A DNA stretch of 64,000 nucleotides from NCBI GenBank assembly GCA_002840505.1, contig PHBC01000001.1:767738-831737 (forward strand). Direction: 5' to 3'. The notes under the pieces were generated by a model. It was not told the origin of the DNA. It did not search any database and worked only from the letters and a program-made list of their open reading frames with translations. The position numbers and the translations under genes are program-made. Source of the stretch: Deltaproteobacteria bacterium HGW-Deltaproteobacteria-2. Its GTDB lineage: Bacteria; Desulfobacterota; Syntrophia; Syntrophales; Smithellaceae. Positions 37,255 to 46,686 of this stretch are shown one piece after another (positions within the stretch are counted from its first letter, which is position 1; each line of letters starts with the position of its first letter).

Positions 37255-37410
37255 CTCACCATAAAGTTTTCTGACTTGCGGCGACCTAATTTCCACGCCT
37301 TCCCGATGCAGGGCATCAGTGACAAAATGTGGATTTCGTTCCGCTTACAGCTGCGGGGCAGTGCCGGATTTTAACCGGCTTCCTTTATTTGGCAGTCTTT
37401 GCTGATCTCT
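37255..37410 (-). promoter_or_regulatory. cobalamin riboswitch
   Basis: Minus-strand RNA with the classic core: GGAAGCCGG-TTAAAA-TCCGGCACTG, CCCCGCAGCTGTAAGCGG, then CACTGATGCCCTGCATCGGGAAGGCG and the closing region with GCAAGTCAGAA. These are the conserved parts of the adenosylcobalamin aptamer. It sits 40 bases upstream of the btuB-like start, where ligand binding would reduce expression of receptor and binding protein. It lies downstream of btuD, so the btuCD genes are not under this copy. Confidence 0.95.
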
Positions 37411-37439
37411 TTGAAAGAAATTCAGCAACATTTTTTCAA

Positions 37440-38216
37440 TCAGGTTAATAATGTCACTCTGGGCAAACCGTTTTGCGGATTTTGATCAACCAGCACATCG
37501 ACATCATAAACCTCTTTTATGTTCGCCGCAGTAATAACTTCTGCGGGTTTTCCTATAGCATAAATTTTGCCGGAGTAAAGCAAAATTATTCTATCGGAGT
37601 TTTGAGCGGCCAGATTGATATCGTGAGTAACAAAAATTACTGTGAGTTTTTGCATTGTGTTCAATTGTCGCAGCAAAGCTAAAAACTGAACCTGATGTTT
37701 CAAATCCAAAAAAACGGTGCTTTCATCCAGCAGCAAAACTTTTGGCTCTTGCGCAAGGGCGCGCGCAATCAATACTCTCTGACGCTCCCCGGCGCTTAGT
37801 TCACTGAAACGCCGTTCGGCAAACGCCAGTGTATCTGTTTTTTCCATGGCTTCATGGACTATCTTGTAATCTTTCTTATCCTCAAAACCATACCGGCCCA
37901 AATGAGGAAATCTCCCCATCAGCACAATTTCTTCCGCGTAAAACGGAAAAATCATCGCCGTTTCCTGCGGCACGATGGCTACTTTTTGTGCGATTTCCTT
38001 TCGCTGCCATCTGCCGGTTTCTTTGCCGTCAATAAGCATTTGCCCGGCATCGGGAAATAGCGTGCCGTTGATGATTTTCAAAAGAGTGGTTTTGCCGGAA
38101 CCATTCGGCCCGATAACCGCTACGATTTGTGCTTCATCAATAGTAAATGAAACGTCTCCCATTACAGGTTTCGTGGCATAACTGAAGCTTATGTTTCTGG
38201 CATCGATTACAGGCAT
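37440..38216 (-). CDS. btuD: cobalamin/iron-complex ABC transporter ATPase
   Basis: A 258-residue ABC ATPase with Walker A GPNGSGKTTLLK, Q-loop VPQETAMIF, signature LSAGERQRV, Walker B VLLLDE, and switch His in FVTHD. The FecE/BtuD type is shown by pairing with a FecCD permease two bases upstream (stop and start are almost touching). B12 specificity is inferred from the neighbouring riboswitch. Confidence 0.92.
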   Translation of the reverse strand: MPVIDARNISFSYATKPVMGDVSFTIDEAQIVAVIGPNGSGKTTLLKIINGTLFPDAGQMLIDGKETGRWQRKEIAQKVAIVPQETAMIFPFYAEEIVLMGRFPHLGRYGFEDKKDYKIVHEAMEKTDTLAFAERRFSELSAGERQRVLIARALAQEPKVLLLDESTVFLDLKHQVQFLALLRQLNTMQKLTVIFVTHDINLAAQNSDRIILLYSGKIYAIGKPAEVITAANIKEVYDVDVLVDQNPQNGLPRVTLLT

Positions 38217-38218
38217 GT

Positions 38219-39196
38219 TTAACGCTTATTCCTTTTCAAAAGAAAAATAAAATAAGGTGCGCCGCAAAGCGCTGTTATAACTCCTACCGGCAACTCCGCC
38301 GGAGCAAGGACAATTCTGGCTATGGTATCGGCTACGATTAAAAACGACGCACCGAACAAAGCGGAAACAGGCAAAAGCAGTCGGTGGTCGGAGCCAAAAA
38401 CAAGGCGCATTAAATGCGGCACCATAATCCCCACAAAGCCTATTATGCCGGCCAGAGAAACTGCCACGGAAATAATAAGCGAGGTTATAATCAGAAGTCT
38501 TTGCTTTGTTTTCTCTACATGGACACCTAATTGCTGCGCCGTGTCTTCACCTTGAACAATCAAATTCAGTTTCCTTGCATGCGCGTAAAGCAAAACAAAA
38601 CCGGCAAGCAGGCAAACAGCCGCCACGCAAATTTCTTTTGCTGACGCCCCTGATAAGTCGCCCATCAGCCAGAAAGTGATGCTGTGCAACTCCATACTGT
38701 TGACTATCGATAAGAAAAAGAGAATAGCCGCAGAAAAAAAAGCGTTAACGACAACGCCGGAAAGTAAAAGCGAATTATCCGACAGAGGCCCTCTAACGCT
38801 TCCGGCCACTACAAACACCAAGAAAACAGTGGCCAACGCTCCCACAAAAGCCAACAGTGGAATTCCTAAATAAAAAGAACCCGCCCCGATAACAATGCCG
38901 ATAATTGCTCCGAGAGCCGAGCCGCCCGATATTCCCAGAATATATGGATCAGCAAGAGGGTTGCGCAAAATCGCCTGAAAAACAACTCCGCCCAGAGAAA
39001 GAGAAGCACCGACAATTCCGGCAAAGATGATCCGCGGCAGGCGCACTGAAAATATAATTAATTCTTCCTGGGAAGAAAGAGAGCTTTCTCCGGTGAAGGA
39101 ATTAACCAGCGATCTGAGCACCTCGATAAAACCAATATGGACACTACCCAACGAAAGAGAAACAACACAAACAGCAAGGAAAATCAGCAGCATCAC
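38219..39196 (-). CDS. btuC: cobalamin/iron-complex ABC transporter permease (FecCD family)
   Basis: A 325-residue permease with about ten membrane helices. FecCD-type landmarks: RLPRIIFAGIVGASLSLGG near the N-terminus, NPLADPYILGISGGSALGA, GFVGIMVPHLMRLVFGSDHR and the closing PAELPVGVITALCGAPYFIFLL (read at its ends). It forms the membrane channel with the BtuD-like ATPase. First gene of the minus-strand locus. No second riboswitch was found in the 250 bp upstream. Confidence 0.93.
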   Translation of the reverse strand: MMLLIFLAVCVVSLSLGSVHIGFIEVLRSLVNSFTGESSLSSQEELIIFSVRLPRIIFAGIVGASLSLGGVVFQAILRNPLADPYILGISGGSALGAIIGIVIGAGSFYLGIPLLAFVGALATVFLVFVVAGSVRGPLSDNSLLLSGVVVNAFFSAAILFFLSIVNSMELHSITFWLMGDLSGASAKEICVAAVCLLAGFVLLYAHARKLNLIVQGEDTAQQLGVHVEKTKQRLLIITSLIISVAVSLAGIIGFVGIMVPHLMRLVFGSDHRLLLPVSALFGASFLIVADTIARIVLAPAELPVGVITALCGAPYFIFLLKRNKR

Positions 39197-39382
39197 GGCG
39201 CTTATTTGCAGTACCCTGGATAAAGTTACACGGCGGTAAATGTGCGATACCCTCCTTAGATATTAATATGGACTTATATATTTTCTTTAATTTGTTTTCC
39301 ACCACTAAATATTTCACAGATTGCGCAGCACTCTTTGGCAAGGCACTGGTTGCGCACCTCATATCTGGCAACCAAGATTTTC

Positions 39383-39411
39383 TTGACATACTTAAGAGCG
39401 TCTCCTATATT
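39383..39411 (+). promoter_or_regulatory. sigma-70-type promoter for the ferredoxin-domain gene
   Basis: TTGACA (39383-39388), exact 17-bp spacer, TATATT (39406-39411); predicted start of transcription about 30 bp before ATG 39450. It is divergent from btuC. Confidence 0.6.
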
Positions 39412-39449
39412 TCCTCCTGCAAAAATAAGTCTTATAAAGGCAGGAGATC

Positions 39450-40598
39450 ATGGACACGTTAACAGGCAAATACGCCCAGGCAGCGGATATTATTGTAAGG
39501 GCCGGAATTCTTCCGTTCGTAATATCAGATACCTTACTGGAAATAGTTAAAATCTATTTAACAGAAGAAGAGATCGATTTCATAATAAAGAATTTTGACA
39601 AAGAGACAACCCTCTCTATCGATCAGCTTAAAGAAAAATCAGGACTATCTACGGCCGACATAGAAAAAATGACAGATGGGTTGGCAAAAAAGGGCTTCAT
39701 ATTTAATCAGCCCAATACAAAGGGTGTAATGATCTACAGACTCTTGCCGCTAATTATCGTGGGCGCTTTTGAATACACGTTCATGAAGGAGCGCATGCAA
39801 GGTGAGAAAATAAAGGAATATGAAAAAATAGCTAAACTGTATCACAAGCTTTTGGAGGAACTTAAGGACACCGTACAAGGGCAATACGACGCATTCATTC
39901 CAATCTTTGAGGTTCAGCCTGCCCCTGACCGTACCGTTCCCGTATTTACAAACGAAAGCGGCAAGCCTATTAAAATAATCATCAATGAAACGGTAAAGGT
40001 AGAGGAGCAGGTTCTGCCTTCCAGGACTGTTGAGGACATCATCAGGAAAAATGATGACATCGCAGTAGGATACTGTTTCTGCAGGAATTATAACAAAGTT
40101 CTCGGCCACGACTGCGAAACAAACGCACCGAATGAAGTGTGTTTCACCTTTGGAAAGTCAGCCCGCCACGTAGTCAATCAAGGCTTCGCCAGAAAAATCA
40201 CAAAAGAAGAGGCTCTTAAAATATTGAAGCAAACCGAAGAAGCCGGACTCATTCATAAGGCGATACACAATGGATCAAACATTATGAAAGAAGAAAACAG
40301 CGTCTGCAACTGCTGCAAGGACTGCTGCGACGCCTTTACTCTCTGGCGCAACGGCATTACGCCGATGATCAATTCCACGAACTATTTATCTTTAATCGAC
40401 GAAGAAGAATGCACCGGTTGCGGAGAATGCGAGACTCGCTGCCCCGTGGATGCAATCAAGATTACCGACGATAAGGCAAAGCGGGAGGAGCAATATTGCA
40501 TCGGATGCGGTGTATGCGCACGTTTCTGTCCCACAGATGCTATCTCGCTTAAGGAAGGCATGAGGCGGGTTTGCGTTCCGCCCCCAAGAAGGAGATAG
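39450..40598 (+). CDS. 4Fe-4S protein with N-terminal winged-helix-like domain
   Basis: A 382-residue protein. Residues about 35-95 look like a winged helix (LTEEEIDFIIKNF, LKEKSGLSTADIEKM). A middle region carries CFCRNYNKVLGHDCE and a Cys cluster CNCCKDCCDAF, which may bind further metal. The C-terminus has two [4Fe-4S] ferredoxin motifs, CTGCGECETRCP and CIGCGVCARFCP. Such proteins are common in anaerobic Desulfobacterota and are often annotated only as 4Fe-4S binding proteins. AGGAG precedes ATG 39450. A redox-sensing or electron-carrier role is possible; the combination with a winged helix hints at regulation. Confidence 0.75.
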   Translation: MDTLTGKYAQAADIIVRAGILPFVISDTLLEIVKIYLTEEEIDFIIKNFDKETTLSIDQLKEKSGLSTADIEKMTDGLAKKGFIFNQPNTKGVMIYRLLPLIIVGAFEYTFMKERMQGEKIKEYEKIAKLYHKLLEELKDTVQGQYDAFIPIFEVQPAPDRTVPVFTNESGKPIKIIINETVKVEEQVLPSRTVEDIIRKNDDIAVGYCFCRNYNKVLGHDCETNAPNEVCFTFGKSARHVVNQGFARKITKEEALKILKQTEEAGLIHKAIHNGSNIMKEENSVCNCCKDCCDAFTLWRNGITPMINSTNYLSLIDEEECTGCGECETRCPVDAIKITDDKAKREEQYCIGCGVCARFCPTDAISLKEGMRRVCVPPPRRR

Positions 40599-40744
40599 TG
40601 AGAGGTACGCGGATAACATATTAACTTATTTTTTGTGCACGTCGCACAACTCACGCTATTCCTATTGCACCTCTGTTTGGAAATTTTTCCTTTAAACGCT
40701 TTTTATCTAAATTTCACACTCTACTTTTGGTGGTTAATTTATCA

Positions 40745-40773
40745 TTGACATACAATGGTGTTTTTTCTATACT
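40745..40773 (+). promoter_or_regulatory. sigma-70-type promoter for the MoxR cluster
   Basis: TTGACA (40745-40750), 17-bp spacer, TATACT (40768-40773), about 50 bp before GTG 40824. The rest of the 225-bp gap after the ferredoxin-domain gene shows no gene. Confidence 0.6.
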
Positions 40774-40823
40774 TCCGTTCACAAAAAAGATTTCCCCATC
40801 AAAATTTTATAGGAGACCTCAAC

Positions 40824-41753
40824 GTGGATTTTAATGCGTGTCAAAATCTAATTGAGAATATTGCCCGCGTAATTGTGGGAAAACAGCGTTCGATTGAATT
40901 ACTGGTTGTAGCATTGATTGCTGATGGACATGTGCTGATAGAGGATGTGCCAGGTCTCGGCAAAACCTTGCTTGCCAAATCTTTAGCCCGGAGTATCGGT
41001 GGATCATTTAAACGGGTGCAATGTACGCCGGATTTGCTGCCTTCAGATATTACCGGCTTCAATATATACAATCAGCAAAGCGGGCAATTTACTTTCCAGC
41101 CCGGTCCGGTGTTAACCAATATTCTGCTGGCGGACGAAATTAACCGTACGATCCCGCGCACGCAGGCCAGTCTTTTGGAAAGTATGGAAGAACGGCAAGT
41201 CACGGTTGACGGGTGCACGTATCAGCTACCGACTCCGTTTTTTGTAATCGCTACACAAAATCCGATTGAACTGGAAGGAACGTTTCCTTTGCCGGAAGCT
41301 CAGCTTGACCGGTTTCTATTGAAAACACAGATCGGATACCCTGAAAAAGCAGAAGAGCTGTTTATTCTGGAACGTTTTCAGGAAAACGAACCGTTTCTGG
41401 AATTGAAAGCTGTGACCAGTTTGGCGCAGATAACAGCATTGCAGCAAGCTCGAAAACAAATTCGGGTGTCATCTCCGTTACGGGAATATATCGTGAATCT
41501 GGTAGAAGCCACGCGGCATCACCCCGCAATTCGCTTTGGAGCAAGTCCGCGCGGGTCGCTGAGTTTAATGCGGGCGGGACAGGCGCTCGCCGCACTGCGC
41601 GGACGAACTTATGTGCTGCCTGATGATATTAAATATTTAGCCGGACCGGTGCTGGCGCATCGTTTGTTTTTACAGGAAACAGAACGACTCCGTGGCCAAA
41701 CGCCGGAACAGGTGATAGATGAAATTCTCACCGAAATCGCAATCCCTTTGTAA
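40824..41753 (+). CDS. MoxR-family AAA+ ATPase
   Basis: About 309 residues from GTG 40824, which has AGGAG upstream; the frame opens at 40755 but the extra 23 codons lie in promoter sequence. Walker A EDVPGLGKTLLAK, Walker B ILLADEINR, sensor 1 IATQNPIE, Arg finger region PEAQLDRFL and the MoxR-type lid (FGASPRGSLSLMRAGQALA). MoxR ATPases act as chaperones in maturation of complexes and almost always pair with DUF58 proteins, as here. It is the first gene of a three-gene operon; the next start follows its stop directly. Confidence 0.93.
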   Translation: MDFNACQNLIENIARVIVGKQRSIELLVVALIADGHVLIEDVPGLGKTLLAKSLARSIGGSFKRVQCTPDLLPSDITGFNIYNQQSGQFTFQPGPVLTNILLADEINRTIPRTQASLLESMEERQVTVDGCTYQLPTPFFVIATQNPIELEGTFPLPEAQLDRFLLKTQIGYPEKAEELFILERFQENEPFLELKAVTSLAQITALQQARKQIRVSSPLREYIVNLVEATRHHPAIRFGASPRGSLSLMRAGQALAALRGRTYVLPDDIKYLAGPVLAHRLFLQETERLRGQTPEQVIDEILTEIAIPL

Positions 41754-42956
41754 ATGAATATGGATGCACAGGAATACGATGTCTCAACACTGCTGACCGT
41801 AAAGCTAATTCAAATCATCATAGGCATCTTTCTTTTCATCGCACTATTAAACGGTGAACAGACGTTGGCATTGTTGACCTTTCTAATTCTGGTTATGGTC
41901 AGTGGGGTCAAACTCTGGAGTCGGGCCTGTGCGAACGGATTAATATGGAACGCGCGGCTAGACAGACAGCGTCTCTTCCCGGGAGAAAAATTAACTTTCA
42001 CTGTCCGCGCTGAAAATACGACCTGGTTGCCTGTGTGGCTACAAATCGGCATTGCCACGGAGGGCCCGTTCCAACCCGTGGCGGATACAGCCGCATTAAC
42101 ACAGGAAAGCGGTTTGCTGTGGTATCAGCAGGTTGACATGCAGTGGGAGCTTGTCGCACAACGGCGTGGTGTATACCACATTGGCATGACGTCGCTTTGT
42201 GCCGGCGACTTATTAGGTTTCTTCCCTCATGACCAGCAAGTACATGATCTCCGGCAGGTGTTGGTGTATCCGCGTCTGATTCCACTGATCGGTCTCGGTG
42301 TGCAGAAACAAGACGTGTGGGGAACGCCGGGGGCCAAACATCCTATTCATGATCCCGTATATCTCCTCGGTACGCGAGAATATCATCATTCACAGCCAGC
42401 CAAATATATTCATTGGAAAGCCAGCGCCCGCTATAACCGGCTGCAGGAAAAACTCTTTGAACCGACAACACAGGAAAAAGTTCTGCTGGTGCTGGATGTG
42501 ACTCAATTTACCAGACATCAGACCGCAGATACCTTCGAGCAGACGCTGGAAGTGGCGGCATCCGTCGGTGTACAATTGCTGCAAAAAGGACAAAGTGTAG
42601 GAATCGTCACTAATGGCCGGGTTATCGACGGTAGCCCCGGAATGCTCCCTATCGCCAGCGGTCCCCGCCAGTCGCAGGCACTGCTGGAACTGCTGGCTAA
42701 ACTGCTGATGGAGACCACTGAAAATATATTAACGGTGCTCATGCGCGACATGAATTTACCCTGGGGGGTAAGTTGTTTTCATCTGGCATATTGTTATGAC
42801 GATACGACAGCAGCTGTCAGCAACTTGTTTCAGCACCGCCATTTGCCGGCAATATTTGTAATGGGACAACTTTCGGCAGAAACGGACGGAATGTCAAAAG
42901 GCATACGCGGGAAGTGGTATCAATTGGAGGATTTGTGTCTGAACACAAAGAAATAA
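41754..42956 (+). CDS. DUF58 protein, MoxR partner
   Basis: A 400-residue protein starting directly after the MoxR stop. Two membrane helices lie near residues 15-50. An outer beta-rich region follows (FTVRAENTTWLPVWLQIG), then the DUF58 signature DPVYLLGTREYHHSQPAKYIHWKASAR and a von Willebrand A-like fold starting VLLVLDVTQF. DUF58-MoxR pairs are linked to envelope integrity, secretion or metal insertion; the specific target is unknown. Its end overlaps the start of the next gene. Confidence 0.87.
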   Translation: MNMDAQEYDVSTLLTVKLIQIIIGIFLFIALLNGEQTLALLTFLILVMVSGVKLWSRACANGLIWNARLDRQRLFPGEKLTFTVRAENTTWLPVWLQIGIATEGPFQPVADTAALTQESGLLWYQQVDMQWELVAQRRGVYHIGMTSLCAGDLLGFFPHDQQVHDLRQVLVYPRLIPLIGLGVQKQDVWGTPGAKHPIHDPVYLLGTREYHHSQPAKYIHWKASARYNRLQEKLFEPTTQEKVLLVLDVTQFTRHQTADTFEQTLEVAASVGVQLLQKGQSVGIVTNGRVIDGSPGMLPIASGPRQSQALLELLAKLLMETTENILTVLMRDMNLPWGVSCFHLAYCYDDTTAAVSNLFQHRHLPAIFVMGQLSAETDGMSKGIRGKWYQLEDLCLNTKK

Positions 42957-44386
42957 AACCAACACATCCTACGATATTATTACTGGCATGCGGCGTGATG
43001 GAAGTAACCTGGCTTTCTGCTTGGGCAATCTTCGTTATGTTTTCATTAACGCAGCGGCTGTTTCCGCTGCCTACCGCTATTGTGGCGTTCAGTATAGCTG
43101 CTGCACTAACATTTTTCATACGCGGCAGAGGTTGGCGCTGGATTACAATCATTGGACTGCATCTCTTGATATGTCTACCTGTGACACTTTACATTATTTA
43201 TGCTTTTAATTACTGGTCGTATCCTTTTTGGAGCCGGACATGGACAGATGCTTTATTTAATACGCCTGATGGTCATCTGAAATGGTTGATTCTGTCCTTG
43301 ACTTTATTCTGGGCATTACTGTTTTGGATGGGCGGAATACAATTTACACGATGGTCCAACACTTATCGGAATGTATGCAGGCGGTTTGATTTGGGTCTCG
43401 GAATGTTGTTAGGTCTGTTTTTAATAAAACTAATGGTTCTTATCCGCGACGGCGTTCCGCTTGTTGATCCTTTAACCAAGTGGCTGATTTTGCCATTTCT
43501 GCTGTTTGGAATGATCGCCATTGGCAGCGCCCGCAATCGTAACCATACACCTAAAACATATCGGGCAGGATACCGACTCATCGGGGTTGTGCTGAGTTTT
43601 GCGGTTGTAGTGATAATGTCCGGCGTGGGATTGTTGGCGTTTTTCTGGACATACTTCACGATGACTGCCGAAACAGGTTATGATCTGCTCAAGCAGGGAT
43701 TTCAGCCTTTTGTCCCGATGCTCCGTGCAGTTCTCCTCTTTTGGTTTATGCCGCATGGGGGAGGCGTGGCCCCTGTAGATACGAGAAGAGATATAAATGT
43801 AGGAAACGTAAATCTTTCTCCGGGAGAAATGAATTGGTGGACGGCACTTTTAGAAAAAATTCTGAACTCGAGTATCGGGGGCATACTGGGTATACTACTT
43901 GTAGTAGTACTGGGCATTGGAATCTGGCATTTTATCCGGTGGTCGCTTTCTAAAACACCGAGAAGCAAGCAGAAACATCTTTACTTAAAACGCCTGTTAG
44001 CGTTCCTTCTTCAGATCACGGTCTTTTTCCAATCTTGTATAGCATTGATATTAAGCCGTTTACGTGGATATTCTACCGCGACCCAATTTTACCGCCTACT
44101 TATTGTTTGGGGACGGCGTAGCGGACTGCCGCACCGATCGAGCGAAACGCCATGGGAGTATGGCTCACGTTTAAGTCGTTATTTCCCTGCGATTTATCAG
44201 GAGATTATGCTTGTTGTCGAACTCTTCCAGCAGGAAGTATATAATGAAAATCCCTTGAATGCTCAACAAATCACCCAGGCATCGCAGGCCTTACACCAAT
44301 TACGCAGTCCCATCCATTGGTGGTCCCGTTTTCGAATCTGGCTGCGGGAAGGTAAAGATGAAGCTTTCAGAACATCAGTAGTGTAA
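42935..44386 (+). CDS. multi-pass membrane protein with C-terminal DUF4129-like domain
   Basis: About 483 residues. GTG 42935 follows GGAGG closely and overlaps the DUF58 gene; GTG 42914 is an alternative. It has about seven hydrophobic helices between residues 20 and 260, another near 310-330, then a C-terminal helical region with FYRLLIVWGRRSGLPHRSSETPWEYGSRL, the pattern of DUF4129 domains. In most organisms this third gene of a MoxR/DUF58 set also carries a transglutaminase-like catalytic domain between the two parts. Here no Cys-His-Asp catalytic pattern is seen and the linker is too short for one. Confidence 0.78.
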   Translation: MSEHKEIKPTHPTILLLACGVMEVTWLSAWAIFVMFSLTQRLFPLPTAIVAFSIAAALTFFIRGRGWRWITIIGLHLLICLPVTLYIIYAFNYWSYPFWSRTWTDALFNTPDGHLKWLILSLTLFWALLFWMGGIQFTRWSNTYRNVCRRFDLGLGMLLGLFLIKLMVLIRDGVPLVDPLTKWLILPFLLFGMIAIGSARNRNHTPKTYRAGYRLIGVVLSFAVVVIMSGVGLLAFFWTYFTMTAETGYDLLKQGFQPFVPMLRAVLLFWFMPHGGGVAPVDTRRDINVGNVNLSPGEMNWWTALLEKILNSSIGGILGILLVVVLGIGIWHFIRWSLSKTPRSKQKHLYLKRLLAFLLQITVFFQSCIALILSRLRGYSTATQFYRLLIVWGRRSGLPHRSSETPWEYGSRLSRYFPAIYQEIMLVVELFQQEVYNENPLNAQQITQASQALHQLRSPIHWWSRFRIWLREGKDEAFRTSVV

Positions 44387-44572
44387 AAATTTTAGAAAGA
44401 TTTTAAAGCTCGAGAGGCATAAGTATGCTAAAAATATATTGATGAGAAGGCCGGAATGGAGAAAAGAAAAAATGGACAGCATCCAGTATAATCATACTTT
44501 TGGCCTTTGGTTTTAAGGATGCTACCCTCGTTGAGGATAATTATCATCTTATTTTAAGGCGGTCTATATTTT

Positions 44573-46417
44573 ATGAAAGAAAAAAGTTTTTTTTCAATTC
44601 TGTTAAATTTGCCCCGCTTAATTTTTATGAGAGAAACCCGTGGAGTTGCCCTGGTTGCAATAAAACAATTGGGTTTAGTGACTATCATAAAAATTTTGTT
44701 TAAAACCGTGACCAGAACCGGTTTTGTCAAAAGTATAAAATGCGTCTTTACTTTTAAACTCGATGATCTTTTAGCCAGCATGTTTGTATCGATGTGGGAT
44801 GTTTTCGGCGACAGAGAAGCAATAATTACAGGGGAAAAGAGAATCACCTACAAGGAGCTTAAGGATAGAGTGCTCCGACTCGCGAATGGATTACAGGCAC
44901 TTGGCTTAAAACCCAAGGATAGATTCGCCGAACTTCTTTTTAATGGTAACGAATTCTTTGAAGCGCTTTTTGCCGGTTCGCTTATAGGCTGCCCCATGCC
45001 CTTTTTAAACTGGCATTTGAAGGGTGACGATCTCGCCGGAGCAATAAACAGGGCATCACCGAAAATATTAATATTCGACGAAGAATTTTATGATGATGTT
45101 GTTGCTATCAAAGATAAACTTACCACAGTGAAGCACTATGTTATGGTCGGAGCAAAACTAAAGGATGACGTCATATTGTACGAAGATTTATTGTCCAAAT
45201 CTCCGAATACCATGCCGAAGATCAGTATGGCCCTCGCGCTCAATCCCTATAGCGGCGGCACTACCGGTGCTCCGAAGAATGTAAATTATTTTGATGGATT
45301 CGGGTATCTGATCAGCGATACATCAGAAAAACCGAAGACATCGCTTAAAGAATATTTAACTCTTTTGGTAAAACAGGTAAGCTTTACATATTGGTTTGGC
45401 GCTCATAAGATCAAGGATAAAAAGTCTGCTAACATCAGACTCTTAATGCCGAGTCCGGTTTATCACGCCGCGTCAATCATCGGATGGACACCATTGCTGC
45501 TGCACGGGGCAACCGGAGTCGCCATGAGAAACTTCAATGCTGAAGAACTTCTGAAGCTGATAGAAAAGGAAAGGATAGGCTGGGTGTTTATTGTCCCTAC
45601 AATTATTGACAGGCTGCTGCATCTTCCCGATAACGTAAAGAATAAATACGATTTGAGTTCTATGAAATCTTTAATATGCGGTTCCGCGCCGGCGTCTCCG
45701 GAACTTAAAGAAGCCGCGAATAATTTTTTTAAAGAAAGAGGCTGCAAAAATGATGTTTTCCATGAATTCTACGGATCATCGGAAACGGCGGTTGTAACAA
45801 CTCTGATTCCTGAAGACTATGAACAAAATCCCAAAAGGCTGGCGAGCGTGGGTAAAGCCCGCTGCGGCGAACTGGGGATTTATAACAAAGAAGAAGCCAG
45901 ATGGTGCGCATCGAATGAACAAGGCTATATATTTAACAGAACCATGATGACCGAAAGTTTAAAGTATTCCGGATCACCGGAAAAAACAAAGAGCGTTTTT
46001 GAATTCGTCGATGGAGTAAGATGGTTTGATGATGGTTTGATCGGTTATTTGGATGAGGATGGATATGTTTATTTAACCGGCAGAGTAAAAGAAATGATTA
46101 TCTGCGGTGGCGTGAACATCTATCCTAATGAGATTGAAAGAATAATCAATAATCACCACGAGGTTGTAGATGTAGCGGTTGTAAGAGCGCCGGATGTAGA
46201 TTTGGGCGAATGTGTAGCCGCTGTCGTGCAGCCGAAGAAGGGCTCAACAATAACCAAAGAGGATATACTGGATCACTGCAGGAAGAGCGGTTTGCACGGA
46301 TTCAAGATTCCAAAAATTGTCGAATTTTCAGCAGAGCTTCCGAGGCATATCGATGGAAAACTCGTAAAGAGAGAGCTTGAAGATAAATTCTGGCAGGGCA
46401 TAGAAAGGCGAGGCTAG
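44573..46417 (+). CDS. AMP-forming acyl-CoA synthetase
   Basis: A 614-residue adenylate-forming enzyme that activates a carboxylic acid with ATP and CoA. Motifs in order: P-loop YSGGTTGAPKNV, FYGSSETAV, YLDEDGYVYLTGRVKEMIICGG, and the C-terminal catalytic Lys region HIDGKLVKREL. The N-terminal 60 residues are basic and partly hydrophobic (LLNLPRLIFMRETRGVALVAI), unlike most members, and may attach it to the membrane. AAGGCGG lies upstream of ATG 44573. The substrate is likely a fatty or aromatic acid; not determinable here. It stands alone, separated by 186 bp from the MoxR cluster. Confidence 0.88.
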   Translation: MKEKSFFSILLNLPRLIFMRETRGVALVAIKQLGLVTIIKILFKTVTRTGFVKSIKCVFTFKLDDLLASMFVSMWDVFGDREAIITGEKRITYKELKDRVLRLANGLQALGLKPKDRFAELLFNGNEFFEALFAGSLIGCPMPFLNWHLKGDDLAGAINRASPKILIFDEEFYDDVVAIKDKLTTVKHYVMVGAKLKDDVILYEDLLSKSPNTMPKISMALALNPYSGGTTGAPKNVNYFDGFGYLISDTSEKPKTSLKEYLTLLVKQVSFTYWFGAHKIKDKKSANIRLLMPSPVYHAASIIGWTPLLLHGATGVAMRNFNAEELLKLIEKERIGWVFIVPTIIDRLLHLPDNVKNKYDLSSMKSLICGSAPASPELKEAANNFFKERGCKNDVFHEFYGSSETAVVTTLIPEDYEQNPKRLASVGKARCGELGIYNKEEARWCASNEQGYIFNRTMMTESLKYSGSPEKTKSVFEFVDGVRWFDDGLIGYLDEDGYVYLTGRVKEMIICGGVNIYPNEIERIINNHHEVVDVAVVRAPDVDLGECVAAVVQPKKGSTITKEDILDHCRKSGLHGFKIPKIVEFSAELPRHIDGKLVKRELEDKFWQGIERRG

Positions 46418-46425
46418 ATTTATCA

Positions 46426-46686
46426 CTAGTAGACATGCTTTCGATGCTTAATCGTAAGAATAAAAATGATATGGCCGGATGTGTTGAGTTCGTAAACAAT
46501 TCGGTAGGCGCCAACCCGCAAAGAAAACTCACCTTTGTGATTACCTGTCAAAGCTTTTCCTTCACGGGGATTATCGGCAAGAGATTCAATTTTCTTCAAA
46601 ATGCGGGCAAGGAGTTTCTTGTCCGCATAAAAGAGCTCATCAACATCAGATGCAGCTTCTTGTGCTAATTCAATATTGTATTTCAT
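46426..46686 (-). CDS. RelE/ParE-type toxin
   Basis: An 86-residue basic protein of the RelE/ParE fold: ADNPREGKALTGNHKGEFSLRVGAYRIVYEL (read from NPREGKAL to YRIVYEL), then the C-terminal IKHRKHVY. RelE-type members cut mRNA in the ribosome; the RVG-YRIVYE and HR pattern is typical of that branch. Its start overlaps the stop of the antitoxin gene by four bases, the usual order of antitoxin then toxin. Confidence 0.9.
   Translation of the reverse strand: MKYNIELAQEAASDVDELFYADKKLLARILKKIESLADNPREGKALTGNHKGEFSLRVGAYRIVYELNTSGHIIFILTIKHRKHVY

Noticed and set aside
39301-39350. sigma-54-type promoter upstream of the ferredoxin-domain gene (TGGCAAGGCACTGG)
   Set aside because: GG and GC are not at the required 12-base offset; a good sigma-70-type promoter lies closer.
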